Source: Chitinophagaceae bacterium (lineage in GTDB: Bacteria; Bacteroidota; Bacteroidia; Chitinophagales; Chitinophagaceae). Taken from it: a stretch of 64,000 nucleotides of DNA. The translations under genes were made by a program, and so were the position numbers. Positions 17,252 through 26,227 of this stretch are shown piece after piece. The stretch spans positions 466,010-530,009 of the forward strand of contig JADKAM010000004.1 in the NCBI GenBank assembly GCA_016715365.1, in the 5' to 3' direction. The notes beneath the pieces are model-generated. The model was not told the origin of the DNA. It searched no databases and saw nothing but the letters and a program-made list of their open reading frames with translations. Position 1 is the stretch's first letter. Each line of letters starts with the position of its first letter.

Positions 17252-18274
17252 ATGATCTACAGAAGCAAAGCTCCCTTAAGAATTGGATTGGCCGGCGGCG
17301 GTACTGATGTGAGCCCATACAGCGATCAGTTTGGCGGCGCTATCTTAAATGCCACCATTTCCCTTTCTGCCTATGCTGCTATTGAAACTTTAACTGAAAA
17401 TAAAATTATTATAGAAGCGCTTGACAGGGATGAACAACAAAGTTTTGACCTGCTTAATGTGTTACCCATTGATGGTACACTTGATCTATTGAAAGGTGTA
17501 TACAACCGTATTCAAAAAGATTATGATCCTCCTGTTAAAGGTTTCCGGCTCTCCACTTTTGTAGATGCACCGGCCGGTTCTGGTTTGGGCACTTCCTCAA
17601 CTTTAGTAGTAGCGGTGCTGGGTGCTTTTAAAGAAATGCTGAAGCTGCCTTTAGATGAATATAAGATCGCACAATATGCTTATGATATTGAGCGCAACGA
17701 CCTGCAACTGGCCGGTGGTAAGCAGGATCAGTATGCGGCCACTTTTGGTGGCGTAAATTTTATGGAGTTTTATGCAGGCGATAAAGTGATCGTAAATCCA
17801 TTGCGCATTAAACCACAATATTTACATGAGTTGGAAAATAACCTGGTACTTTATTTTACTTCCACTTCCAGGGAAAGTGCTGCGATCATCAAAGAGCAGG
17901 TAAAAAATGTAAATGAGAAGAATGAAAAAAGTATAGAAGCCATGCATCATTTAAAAGACCAGGCAAAAATGATGAAGGAAGCATTGCTGCAGGGTAAACT
18001 GGATGAGATAGGCCTGATACTGGATTACGGCTTTGAACAAAAACGGAATATGGCCGCCAATATCAGCAACAGCCGTATTGAAGATGTGTATGCTGCTGCC
18101 AAAGCTGCCGGTGCAACCGGTGGTAAAATAAGCGGTGCCGGCGGTGGCGGATTTATGATATTTTATTGCCCCGGCAATACCCGCCATGCTGTCATTAAAA
18201 CATTGAATAGTTTTGGTGGCACGGTTCGTGATTATTCTTTCACCAAATATGGTTTAACAACCTGGAGCATTTAA
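17252..18274 (+). CDS. hddA: D-glycero-alpha-D-manno-heptose-7-phosphate kinase (GHMP family)
   Basis: The protein is 340 aa. The GHMP signature is APAGSGLGTSST at ~108-119, the N-terminal substrate loop is RSKAPLRIGLAGGGTDVSPYSD, and the C-terminal motif is GATGGKISGAGGGGFMIFY. This arrangement matches HddA kinases, which phosphorylate D-glycero-D-manno-heptose 7-phosphate at C1 in the GDP-heptose branch used for S-layer and capsule glycans. The neighbours gmhA, hddC and gmhB supply the other steps, which supports the assignment over other sugar kinases. Confidence 0.88.
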   Translation: MIYRSKAPLRIGLAGGGTDVSPYSDQFGGAILNATISLSAYAAIETLTENKIIIEALDRDEQQSFDLLNVLPIDGTLDLLKGVYNRIQKDYDPPVKGFRLSTFVDAPAGSGLGTSSTLVVAVLGAFKEMLKLPLDEYKIAQYAYDIERNDLQLAGGKQDQYAATFGGVNFMEFYAGDKVIVNPLRIKPQYLHELENNLVLYFTSTSRESAAIIKEQVKNVNEKNEKSIEAMHHLKDQAKMMKEALLQGKLDEIGLILDYGFEQKRNMAANISNSRIEDVYAAAKAAGATGGKISGAGGGGFMIFYCPGNTRHAVIKTLNSFGGTVRDYSFTKYGLTTWSI

Positions 18275-18284
18275 TTAAAAAAAT

Positions 18285-18857
18285 ATGGAACAGATAAAAA
18301 ATATAGTGCAGGCTTCTATCAATGTAAAGCAGGATGTTTTACAAAATGAAGAGCTGTTGCAAACGGTACAGGAATGCATTGCAGTAATTGTACATGCTTT
18401 TAAAAATGGTAACAAGGTTTTGTTTTGCGGTAATGGCGGCAGTGCTGCCGATGCACAGCACCTGGCAGCTGAATTCAGCGGCCGCTTTTATACCGACAGG
18501 GATGCATTGCCTGCTGAGGCATTGCATTGCAACACATCTTATATGACCGCTGTGGCCAACGATTACAGTTATGATGTGATCTACTCCCGTTTAATAAAAG
18601 GCATCGGCAATAAAGGTGATGTATTGGTTGGCTTAAGCACCTCGGGCAACAGTAAAAATATTTACAATGCTTTTGAAGTGGCTAAGGAAAAAGGAATGAC
18701 CACCATTGCATTTACGGGCCTTACAGGTGGCACCATGAAAAGCCTTTCCGATTACCTCATCAATGTACCCTCAACCGATACGCCACGCATACAGGAAAGC
18801 CATATCATGCTGGGACATATTATTTGTCAATTGGTGGAGGCGGAATATTTCGGATGA
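18285..18857 (+). CDS. gmhA: Phosphoheptose isomerase (SIS domain)
   Basis: The protein is 190 aa, the normal GmhA length. The SIS fold shows VLFCGNGGSAADAQHLAAEFSGRF (substrate loop), VLVGLSTSGNSKNI and a C-terminal QESHIMLGHIICQLVE helix with conserved Glu/His. It converts sedoheptulose 7-phosphate to D-glycero-D-manno-heptose 7-phosphate, the first step of the pathway. It starts 10 nt after hddA and overlaps hddC by 4 nt (ATGA). Confidence 0.93.
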   Translation: MEQIKNIVQASINVKQDVLQNEELLQTVQECIAVIVHAFKNGNKVLFCGNGGSAADAQHLAAEFSGRFYTDRDALPAEALHCNTSYMTAVANDYSYDVIYSRLIKGIGNKGDVLVGLSTSGNSKNIYNAFEVAKEKGMTTIAFTGLTGGTMKSLSDYLINVPSTDTPRIQESHIMLGHIICQLVEAEYFG

Positions 18858-19545
18858 TCAAAGAAGCAATCATATTAGCGGGAGGACTTGGCACAAGATT
18901 AAGAAGCGTAGTAAGCGATGTACCAAAATGCATGGCACCGGTAAATGGCATTCCATTTATCAATTTTATTATTACGTATCTACAAAAAGAAGGTGTTGAC
19001 CGGTTCATCTTTTCGCTTGGCTATAAAAGCGAAATTGTGATTGATTACGTCAATAAAACCTTTCCGGACCTGGATAAAGAATTCGTAATTGAAGACAGCC
19101 CTTTAGGAACCGGCGGTGCCATCAAACTGGCCTGTAGTAAAGCTAAAAACACTGATGTACTTATTCTTAACGGCGATACGCTGTTTAATATTAACCTGAA
19201 AGAACTTTCCGAATTTCACAGGAATAAAAAAGCAGATTTTACTGTTGCGTTAAAAGAGATGAGAAATTTCAGCAGGTACGGCTCTGTTGAAATAGATAAA
19301 AATTTCGCCATTAAAGCTTTTCATGAAAAAACATATTGTGAAAAGGGTTTCATCAACGGTGGTGTTTATGCATTAAGAGTAAACAGCTTTATGAATGAAG
19401 ACCTTCCCAAAATTTTCTTTTGAGAAAGATTCTTGGAAGTAAATTCTGGTAAAAGAAAAATTCTTTGGCATGGTATACGGATGATTATTTTATTGATATT
19501 GGCATTCCGGAAGATTTTCATAAGAGACTTAATCGAGTCTTGTAA
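18854..19545 (+). pseudogene. hddC: D-glycero-alpha-D-manno-heptose 1-phosphate guanylyltransferase, frameshifted C-terminus
   Basis: The start is ATG 18854, overlapping the gmhA stop. The N-terminal 190 residues are intact: LAGGLGTRLRSVVSDVPKCMAPVNG (nucleotide loop), EDSPLGTGGAIKLA and LILNGDTLFNI (metal DxD-type site). Translation stops early at 19423 after KIFF. The remaining family sequence is still readable in other frames: FLEVNSGKRK from ~19430 in the same frame as the stop, then DDYFIDIGIPEDFHKRLNRVL ending at TAA 19545 in another. At least two to three single-base indels, within a T/A-rich stretch, explain this. It may be inactivating, or a consensus error in homopolymers. The three partner genes look intact. 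Confidence 0.8.
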
Positions 19546-19628
19546 AAGTAAATATAGGAGTCGGGAGATATGAATGCTTGGAGATTTTTGATGGCCTGCT
19601 TTCAATACTCACCGATTAATATAATACT

Positions 19629-20192
19629 TTGTCAGTTAATTTACATAAAATAGACTACACCTGGACCCTCTTCCTCGACCGTGATGGTGTGATCAACCAC
19701 GAAAAACACCTGGATTATATTCATACCTGGGATGAATTTGCCTTTTATGAAGGTGTAACCGAAGCCATTGCTGTTTTTGCTAAAACATTCCACCGCATTG
19801 TGGTGGTAACCAATCAAAAAGGTGTTGGAAAAGGCGTGACCAGGTTGGAAGACCTTCAGCTCATTCATGCAAATATGGTAGCTGCTATTGAAGAAAAAGG
19901 CGGCAGGATCGATGCGGTTTATTTTTGTCCCGACCTGGACAGCGACAGCCCCAACCGGAAACCAAACCCCGGCATGGGTTTGAAGGCTGTACAGGATTTT
20001 CCGGATATTGACCTGGATAAAGCCATCATGGTTGGCAATACGATCAGCGATATGCAGTTTGGCCGCAACCTGGGTGTACAAACCATCTTTCTGCCCACCA
20101 CCCGGCCCGAAGTGGATGTAAACGATGAACGCATTGATGCAGTATATGATTCACTTATCGCTTTTGCAAATGAACTAAAAAATCAGCGTTAA
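19629..20192 (+). CDS. gmhB: D-glycero-D-manno-heptose 1,7-bisphosphate 7-phosphatase (HAD family)
   Basis: The protein is 187 aa and starts at TTG 19629; there is no ATG before the catalytic motif. HAD motif I is LFLDRDGVINHE, motif II VVVVTNQKG, and motifs III/IV are KPNPGM and MVGNTISDMQFG. The zinc-binding Cys loop of classical GmhB is reduced: only FCPDLDSDSPNRKP with one Cys remains. That is seen in some HisB-like HAD phosphatases, so specificity rests partly on the operon context. Its last codons lie inside a dispersed repeat (20181-20221). Confidence 0.85.
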   Translation: MSVNLHKIDYTWTLFLDRDGVINHEKHLDYIHTWDEFAFYEGVTEAIAVFAKTFHRIVVVTNQKGVGKGVTRLEDLQLIHANMVAAIEEKGGRIDAVYFCPDLDSDSPNRKPNPGMGLKAVQDFPDIDLDKAIMVGNTISDMQFGRNLGVQTIFLPTTRPEVDVNDERIDAVYDSLIAFANELKNQR

Positions 20193-20221
20193 TCTGTTTC
20201 ATCCGTGTTATCTGCGTTCTA
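20181..20221. repeat. Dispersed repeat, same family as GxxExxY flanks
   Basis: AATCAGCGTTAATCTGTTTC followed by ATCCGTGTTATCTGCGTTCT resembles the right arm at 15963-16001. It forms the 3' end of gmhB. No GxxExxY gene is attached here. Confidence 0.55.
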
Positions 20222-20300
20222 TCCTTAAATCTTTAGTTAAATTTTGCCTGTTCCAAAAGCTTATGCTCCAACCTATTTTAAGATTAGTTATTTTTATTGC

Positions 20301-21269
20301 ATGAAGAAACTGTTCATTTTACTTTTAATATCTTTTTCCAGTGTTGTTTCCTTTGCACAGGGCATCGGCAAAGCTGAGCTAAAAGTATTACAGCAAAAGG
20401 AAGATTCATTAAAAGACTATTCCATAAAAATCATACAGGGTATCAGTGCCGAAAACCGCTTTAATGCCGACAGCATGTTTACCCGTGTACTGGTTCGTGC
20501 TTTAAAAACCAAACACTCCTTCCACTACCCTTTTGATTCTTTGCAAACAGTTTCGGTTTTGTATTCACCGGACAGTGTGTTCCGCATTTTTACCTGGCAG
20601 CTGGTCATCAACGAAAATGTGATACGCCAGCATGGAGCCATACAGATGAAAACCTACGACGGTTCTTTAAAATTGTATGGCCTCATAGACAAATCTGACG
20701 TCACCAGTAATATTGCAGACACGATAGGTAATCACAATGGCTGGATTGGCGCTATCTATTACAAGATCATAGCCAAGCGCAGCAGCAACCAGAATTATTA
20801 TACCCTGCTTGGCTTTGATGAGAACAATATCCGCAGCAGCCGCAAAATAATTGAAGTACTTAATTTTATTAACGACGAACCGGTTTTTGGCGGCCGTTAT
20901 TTCAGTTATGAAAATGATGGCGTTTTTAAATCGGCACGCAGCCGTTACATCATGGAGTATAAAAAAGAAGCAGGGCCCCGTTTAAATTATGATAAGGAGC
21001 TTGACATGATCATTGTAGAGCACCTTGTTTCGGAAAGCAACCAACCCAACAAGAAATGGACACTGATTGGAGATGGCGATTACGAAGGCTTTAAATGGAT
21101 GAATGGCAAATGGGTGCATGTAGAAAAAGTATTTAACGTGATGACACCCGACGGACAGGCCCCGGTACCCAATCCCATCCGTGACCCATCGGGCAACCTG
21201 GATGAAAATAAATTAAAGGGAGCAGAAGAACCGGTACCTGCAAAACCAAAGGGCAAAGGAGATAATTAA
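20301..21269 (+). CDS. Secreted protein of unknown function, 322 aa
   Basis: The start is taken at ATG 20301, which opens a signal peptide (MKKLFILLLISFSSVVSFAQ); the upstream TTG would add an unlikely 19-aa leader. The body is rich in charged residues, with repeated aromatic strands (YYKIIAKRSSNQNYYTLLGFDENN, FGGRYFSYENDGVF) and a Pro/Lys-rich C-terminus. This type is often found in Bacteroidota genomes as a periplasmic or outer-membrane-associated protein, but no function is known. It follows the heptose operon with a 108-nt gap. Confidence 0.75.
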   Translation: MKKLFILLLISFSSVVSFAQGIGKAELKVLQQKEDSLKDYSIKIIQGISAENRFNADSMFTRVLVRALKTKHSFHYPFDSLQTVSVLYSPDSVFRIFTWQLVINENVIRQHGAIQMKTYDGSLKLYGLIDKSDVTSNIADTIGNHNGWIGAIYYKIIAKRSSNQNYYTLLGFDENNIRSSRKIIEVLNFINDEPVFGGRYFSYENDGVFKSARSRYIMEYKKEAGPRLNYDKELDMIIVEHLVSESNQPNKKWTLIGDGDYEGFKWMNGKWVHVEKVFNVMTPDGQAPVPNPIRDPSGNLDENKLKGAEEPVPAKPKGKGDN

Positions 21270-21386
21270 GTTTTGAAATTATAAAGCTTGCAGGGTGAAC
21301 TTGTTGAACCCGGCTTTTTGGAATAAACCCGCCTTCGACAAGCTCAGGCTGACAGTATTCTTAATTTGGAGCTGAAAATATAATGA

Positions 21387-21761
21387 TTAACCTTCCACCA
21401 GGAATGTTCCCAGGTCAACCACTTCACCCTCACCCATTTTAAATTTCTCCAGGCCTTCCATATCCAGGTCACGCATTACCGTGCTTTGAAAGATGAGTGC
21501 ATCTCCATTGTACAATGCAAAGTACAGATCGGGATTGGTTTCCGGATTTAAAAAATCCATATACTCGCCGTGCTTAAAAGTAACCCTGGCTGTTCCATTT
21601 GCATCCAATGCACTTTTGCCCAGGTAATCATCTTCCATCAGGTCTTTTTCATACAACCTGAACTCGTAACCTTCGCCTGTTAAAGGGGCATCGCTGCCCT
21701 TTGCAATGAAGCTGGCTTTTACTTCTATGTTTATATCGGCATCTAATGAAAAATTGCTCAT
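21387..21761 (-). CDS. Conserved hypothetical protein, 124 aa
   Basis: The start is chosen at ATG 21761 (MSNFSLDADINIEVKASF); the longer frame to 21833 would start inside an inverted repeat. The protein is acidic and beta-rich (YEFRLYEKDLMEDDYLGKSALD, YFALYNGDALIFQS) with no signal peptide. It resembles small C2-like or transthyretin-like cytosolic proteins, but I cannot name a family. It is downstream of lepA on the same strand, separated by a 60-70 nt palindromic repeat. Confidence 0.65.
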   Translation of the reverse strand: MSNFSLDADINIEVKASFIAKGSDAPLTGEGYEFRLYEKDLMEDDYLGKSALDANGTARVTFKHGEYMDFLNPETNPDLYFALYNGDALIFQSTVMRDLDMEGLEKFKMGEGEVVDLGTFLVEG

Positions 21762-21802
21762 GATGGTTGTTTTAATGTAAAATAAAGATCCAGTAAAATA
21801 TC

Positions 21803-21876
21803 GAACAAGGAACAAGGAATAATGAATGTTCATCGGAGATGAACCATCGATATTCTACATTCCTTGTTCCTTGTTC
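21803..21876. repeat. Inverted repeat between lepA and the hypothetical gene
   Basis: GAACAAGGAACAAGGAAT (21803-21820) is the exact reverse complement of 21859-21876 (18 bp), with a ~38-nt loop that itself contains short inverted pieces. It could terminate or attenuate the lepA transcript. Confidence 0.65.
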
Positions 21877-21893
21877 ATTATTTGCTTTAATAA

Positions 21894-23684
21894 TTAATCA
21901 TTTAATTTAAGAACTGCCAGGAACGCTTCCTGCGGTACTTCCACATTACCGATCTGCTTCATACGCTTCTTACCTTCTTTTTGTTTTTCCAACAGCTTAC
22001 GCTTACGGCTGATATCACCACCATAACATTTGGCAGTAACATCTTTACGCATGGCGCTGATATTTTCACGGGCAACAACCTTGGCGCCAATAGCAGCCTG
22101 TATGGCAATCTGGAACTGCTGCTTAGGCAACAACTCTTTCAGCTTTTCGCAAAGCTTGCGGCCAAACTCATGTGCCCGGCCACGATGAATCAATGCACTC
22201 AATGCATCCACTTTTTCGCCATTGAGTAAAATATCCATCTTCACAATATCACTTGGGCGGTATTCTATCGGGTGATAATCAAAAGAGGCATAACCACGTG
22301 TCATGCTTTTCAGTTTATCGTAAAAATCGAAAACAATTTCAGTTAAAGGCATTTCAAAACTCAGCTCCACACGGGTGGGCGTTAAATAATGCTGATGGGT
22401 AAGAATACCTCGCTTGGTAATACAAAGCGTCATGATATTGCCAATGTATTCCGGCTTGGTAATGATCTGCGCTTTAATAAACGGCTCATCAATATGATCG
22501 ATCCTGGTAGGATCGGGCATTTCTGTTGGGTTGTTTATCTTAATAACTTCTTTACGCACCGTAGTAGCAATAAAACTTACGTTGGGTACAGTGGTAATTA
22601 CAGTCTGGTTAAACTCTCTCTCCAGGCGCTCCTGTATGATCTCCATATGCAGCATACCTAAAAATCCGCAGCGGAAACCAAAGCCTAATGCCTGGGATGT
22701 TTCCAGCTCAAAAGTTAAGGAAGCATCATTCAGCTGCAGTTTATCCATACAATCACGCAGTTCTTCAAATGCATCGGTCTCTACGGGGAATATGCCGGCA
22801 AATACCATCGGCTTCACATCTTCAAAACCCTGTATGGCATCTGGCGAACCATTTACCGTGGTGGTAATGGTATCGCCCACTTTTACTTCCTTGGCGTTTT
22901 TAATGCCGGTGATGATATAACCCACATCGCCTGCGGCTACTTCGTTCCTGGGACTCATACCAAATTTTAATATACCCACTTCATCGGCCCCATACTCCAG
23001 CCCGGTATTGCTGAATTTGATCTTATCATTCTTTTTAATGGTACCATTAAATACACGGTAATACACAATAATACCGCGGAAGCTATTGTACACGCTGTCA
23101 AATATCAATGCCTGCAAAGGTGCTTTTGGGTCGCCCTTGGGTGCAGGAATTCGGGCAATAATGGCGGTTAAGATCTCCTCGATACCAATACCGCTTTTAC
23201 CACTGGCCAGCAGTATATCTTCGGGCTTACAGCCTATCAGTTCTACTATCTGGTCGGTAACTTCAGGTATCATGGCACCGTCCATATCGATCTTATTGAT
23301 GACCGGAATGATCTCTAAATTATTTTCAATGGCCAGGTAAAGATTGCTGATGGTCTGTGCCTGAATACCCTGACTGGCATCAACCAGCAATAAAGCTCCT
23401 TCACATGCTGCCAATGCCCGGCTTACTTCATAACTAAAATCCACGTGGCCGGGTGTATCAATCAGGTTAAGCACATATTCTTCTCCTTTCCAGGGATAGT
23501 TTATCTGAATGGCATGGCTTTTAATGGTAATGCCCTTTTCTCTCTCCAGGTCCATATCATCCAGTACCTGTGCCTGCATATCACGTTCGCCAATGGTTTT
23601 GGTAAATTCCAGCAAGCGGTCGGCAAGGGTACTTTTACCGTGGTCAATATGTGCAATGATGCAAAAATTTCTGATGTTCTTCAT
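21894..23684 (-). CDS. lepA: Elongation factor 4 (LepA) GTPase
   Basis: The protein is 596 aa, full length for LepA. G-domain motifs: AHIDHGKSTLADRLL (G1), DTPGHVDF (G3) and NKIDMDGA (G4). The LepA-specific C-terminal domain is recognisable from the RPSDIVKMDILLNGEKVDALS and GGDISRKRKLLEKQKEGKKRMK segments. It binds stalled or translocated ribosomes and aids translation under ionic stress. A probable promoter lies 27 nt upstream of the start. Confidence 0.97.
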   Translation of the reverse strand: MKNIRNFCIIAHIDHGKSTLADRLLEFTKTIGERDMQAQVLDDMDLEREKGITIKSHAIQINYPWKGEEYVLNLIDTPGHVDFSYEVSRALAACEGALLLVDASQGIQAQTISNLYLAIENNLEIIPVINKIDMDGAMIPEVTDQIVELIGCKPEDILLASGKSGIGIEEILTAIIARIPAPKGDPKAPLQALIFDSVYNSFRGIIVYYRVFNGTIKKNDKIKFSNTGLEYGADEVGILKFGMSPRNEVAAGDVGYIITGIKNAKEVKVGDTITTTVNGSPDAIQGFEDVKPMVFAGIFPVETDAFEELRDCMDKLQLNDASLTFELETSQALGFGFRCGFLGMLHMEIIQERLEREFNQTVITTVPNVSFIATTVRKEVIKINNPTEMPDPTRIDHIDEPFIKAQIITKPEYIGNIMTLCITKRGILTHQHYLTPTRVELSFEMPLTEIVFDFYDKLKSMTRGYASFDYHPIEYRPSDIVKMDILLNGEKVDALSALIHRGRAHEFGRKLCEKLKELLPKQQFQIAIQAAIGAKVVARENISAMRKDVTAKCYGGDISRKRKLLEKQKEGKKRMKQIGNVEVPQEAFLAVLKLND

Positions 23685-23711
23685 GTACGTTCTAAACTCT
23701 TTTTAAGGGGG

Positions 23712-23719
23712 CAAAAGTA
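23712..23719 (-). promoter_or_regulatory. Candidate -7 element of lepA
   Basis: On the minus strand this reads TACTTTTG, matching TAnnTTTG, 27 nt before the lepA ATG. A TTG about 22 nt further upstream may serve as the -33 box. Confidence 0.45.
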
Positions 23720-23734
23720 GTTTAAAAAGGTGGA

Positions 23735-24150
23735 TTTTGAACAAGGATGGGAACACGGATAACACGGATTTGTATGGATGGACACGGATTATGATTTTGA
23801 TACCAGCTTTACAGCTTTGGGCATCATCGTTGTGCACTTGTTCTGTTCTTCTTTTCTTTTACAAAAAGAAAAGAAGAATCTCACTTCTATGGCATACCAT
23901 TGAGGAACTTCTATATAAGCATAATGTTTCGTGAAAACACGAAACAAGGCAAAGGAACGCAGATGACCCTGATTGGATGGATTTACACAGATTTGTTTAT
24001 GGGTTATGATACCAGCTTCAGTTTTCTATAGCAACATCGTTGCGTCGCAATCCTTTCATCGGCATACCAATGTGGGGCTTTTATCAAAACGGAGTTGTTT
24101 TTTGAAGACAGGAAACAAGGCGAAGAACAAAGGATGGGAACACGATGAAA
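23735..24150. repeat. Repeat-filled intergenic region between lepA and the TPR gene
   Basis: This ~580-bp gap has no convincing gene. It contains several degenerate copies of two dispersed repeats. One holds GATGGGAACACGGATAACACGG near 23748 and AACGCAGATGACCCTGATT near 23957, related to the GxxExxY flanks. The other is the CATCGTTGTG...ACTTGTTC block at 23826-23880, with a TTCTTTTCTTTT/AAAAGAAAAGAAGAA hairpin like that after topA, and a shorter third copy near 24028. Confidence 0.55.
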
Positions 24151-24262
24151 GATAAGTTTGAAATTGACGATTATCAATGGCTCAATTTTTCAATATGTTG
24201 ATGAATGAAAGTATATTTATGGGCCAATAATTAATAAAAAGTGTAACCATAAAATTATAAGC

Positions 24263-25231
24263 ATGAAAATATTACTCTTATCCCTCGCCATACTTTTGAG
24301 CCAGGCCGGCCTTGGTCAAAAATCAGATACATCCATTAATAAACAGCTTTTAAAAGAGTTAGCTGAAAATGCCTGTAAATGTGCAGATTCAATCAGCCTG
24401 GGCAATAAGACAAAAACTCAGATTGCAGGTGAAATTAATAAATGTATAGACGACCGGGTATTGGCTTATCAACTGGGGGTTAAAATGGCAAATATTAATG
24501 CCTTAACAAAAGATGCCCCCGAAAAAGATGGCAAAAAACAAGTAAACATTTCGATAGAGATGAATAAAGAATCGGACGGTTATAAAGAATATTATTTCGA
24601 AATGGAAAGGTACCTGATGGAAAATTGTAAAGCAGTAAAAGCTAAAATGGCATCCAATGATAAAGAAGGTTCAAAATCATATTCTTCCAACAAAGAAGCT
24701 CTGGAACTCTATTCCAAAGGTTTAGATGAAGCCAAAAAAGAAAATTGTAAAAAAGCAATCAGTTATTATGAACAGGCTGTAAAAATTGATCCTGAATTTG
24801 CATTTGCATGGGACAATATGGGTATTTGCTACAGAAGATTAGAAAACTATGACAAGGCCCTGGAAGCCTATAAAAAATCGCTGGAAATTGATCCCGAAGG
24901 ACTGATGCCCTTACAGAATATTGCCATTGTTTATCAATATAAAAAAGAATACAACAAGGCAATAGAAGCTTATGAAAAATTAGCTGAGATTGATAAAAAT
25001 AACCCGGAAGTATATTATGGAATCGGGAATATATACACCAACTATTTACAGGATTTTGAAAAAGCATTGCCTTTTATGTGCAAAGCTTACAACCTGTATG
25101 TAAAACAAAAATCTCCTTACAGAACTGATGCCGAGAAAATAATAAACATCATATTTGGAGAAATGAAAAAACTGGGAAAGGAAGCAAGGTTTTCAGAGAT
25201 CCTGAAAGAAAACGGCATCAGAAGCCAATAA
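24263..25231 (+). CDS. Secreted TPR-repeat protein
   Basis: The protein is 322 aa with a signal peptide (residues 1-18, ends GLGQ). Residues ~25-125 form a Lys-rich helical region with a CxCADS motif. Residues ~145-265 contain at least three tetratricopeptide repeats (KKAISYYEQAVKIDPEFAFAW, DKALEAYKKSLEIDPEG and NKAIEAYEKLAEIDKNN). It is presumably periplasmic and mediates protein-protein contact; the partner is unknown. A bidirectional terminator follows. Confidence 0.85.
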   Translation: MKILLLSLAILLSQAGLGQKSDTSINKQLLKELAENACKCADSISLGNKTKTQIAGEINKCIDDRVLAYQLGVKMANINALTKDAPEKDGKKQVNISIEMNKESDGYKEYYFEMERYLMENCKAVKAKMASNDKEGSKSYSSNKEALELYSKGLDEAKKENCKKAISYYEQAVKIDPEFAFAWDNMGICYRRLENYDKALEAYKKSLEIDPEGLMPLQNIAIVYQYKKEYNKAIEAYEKLAEIDKNNPEVYYGIGNIYTNYLQDFEKALPFMCKAYNLYVKQKSPYRTDAEKIINIIFGEMKKLGKEARFSEILKENGIRSQ

Positions 25232-25344
25232 AAGGTATCAACCAAAGTTTTGCCTGGTTCATATGCTTACAAACTAAAAGTTTGCAGGTAAAGGTTTATG
25301 TGTAGAGGCTTCGTTAATACACGAAACATAGCTAAAGAGAAATA

Positions 25345-25372
25345 AAAAAGCGCCTAAAGCAGGCGCTTTTTT
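25345..25372. terminator. Bidirectional intrinsic terminator
   Basis: AGCGCCT and AGGCGCT form a perfect stem around AAAGC, flanked by A6 on the left and T6 on the right. It serves the convergent TPR gene and the lipoprotein gene at 25395. Confidence 0.85.
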
Positions 25373-25394
25373 ATTATGATCAGTTAAAACATCA

Positions 25395-25922
25395 TTACAA
25401 TTTACAATGAAAATACCCGCTGGTAAGGGTTACTTTGCTTGGGTCGCTGTCGTTACCCAGTTCTCCGCTGAATGTACCTTCCATTTCGGTACCGGAATTT
25501 TTGGTTACTGTAACCGAAAAACCTGCACCGGTTCCACCTCCTATTGCCCAGCCAGCACCACCACTTGTTGCAAAAGACATTAAAAAGCCATTGGTAAGAT
25601 CAGCACCTGCTGAAGCCTGGGTGGTTGTACCTACAGCGAGACTGGTAGGAAAAATGATCTGTACGGTTTTGGCAGTTAGACCAGATACTACTGTACAGGC
25701 TATTTGAGTGATGGCACCACTTGAGACAGCAGTTGAGGTAGCCAGTGCTGACTGAAAACTGCCGCTTTGTGAACCGGAATAATTAAAGCGGACTTCACCT
25801 TTGCCGGCAGTAAGTTCCTGGTTACCCGAAGCGTTGGTAGGATCTTTTTTGCAGGATGTTATAAACAGGGAACAAAATGCAAAAAGGGAAACAGATAAAA
25901 GCTGAACTGTTTTTGTCATCAT
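25395..25922 (-). CDS. Lipoprotein of unknown function, 175 aa
   Basis: A lipoprotein signal (lipobox ITSC, Cys at about residue 24) is followed by a KKDP tether. The mature part is Ser/Gly/Thr-rich with strand-like segments (AKTVQIIFPTSLAVGTT, GAGFSVTVTKNSGTEMEGTFSGEL), suggesting a small beta-sandwich such as those shared by many Bacteroidota surface lipoproteins. The start may be either of two adjacent ATGs. No family is named. Confidence 0.75.
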   Translation of the reverse strand: MMTKTVQLLSVSLFAFCSLFITSCKKDPTNASGNQELTAGKGEVRFNYSGSQSGSFQSALATSTAVSSGAITQIACTVVSGLTAKTVQIIFPTSLAVGTTTQASAGADLTNGFLMSFATSGGAGWAIGGGTGAGFSVTVTKNSGTEMEGTFSGELGNDSDPSKVTLTSGYFHCKL

Positions 25923-25987
25923 TAATAATTTTTATTGGTTATAGATCAATTGACAAATCAAAACTATTATTAATAAAACCGCTGACC

Positions 25988-26005
25988 ATACCCACCAGTG
26001 GGTAT
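25988..26005. repeat. Short perfect palindrome in a gene-free gap
   Basis: ATACCCAC and GTGGGTAT pair around CA. It is the only structure I see in the 305-nt gap 25923-26227 apart from the promoter at 26194. It could be an operator or a short hairpin. Confidence 0.3.
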
Positions 26006-26193
26006 TTTCATATATGTAGCGGAGTTTATGATTTTTGCCCGGAGTTGTTCAACTACCAATGAATGCCCACGTGGTTTCAGACAAGCGGGCTGCACAAGTG
26101 AATCATGAGAAAGAATGATTTAAAATTATGGTTAAAGTGTGAATTACATAAGCTAATTAAAGCCCGGTGTAATATTTGCCGCTTTACCTAAAC

Positions 26194-26201
26194 TAACTTT
26201 G
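26194..26201 (+). promoter_or_regulatory. Candidate -7 element of cytochrome gene
   Basis: TAACTTTG fits TAnnTTTG and lies 26 nt before ATG 26228. A TTTG 15 nt upstream is closer than the usual ~19 nt, so the -33 is doubtful. Confidence 0.4.
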
Positions 26202-26227
26202 AGTTTCTATAATTAAATCCATATTTT

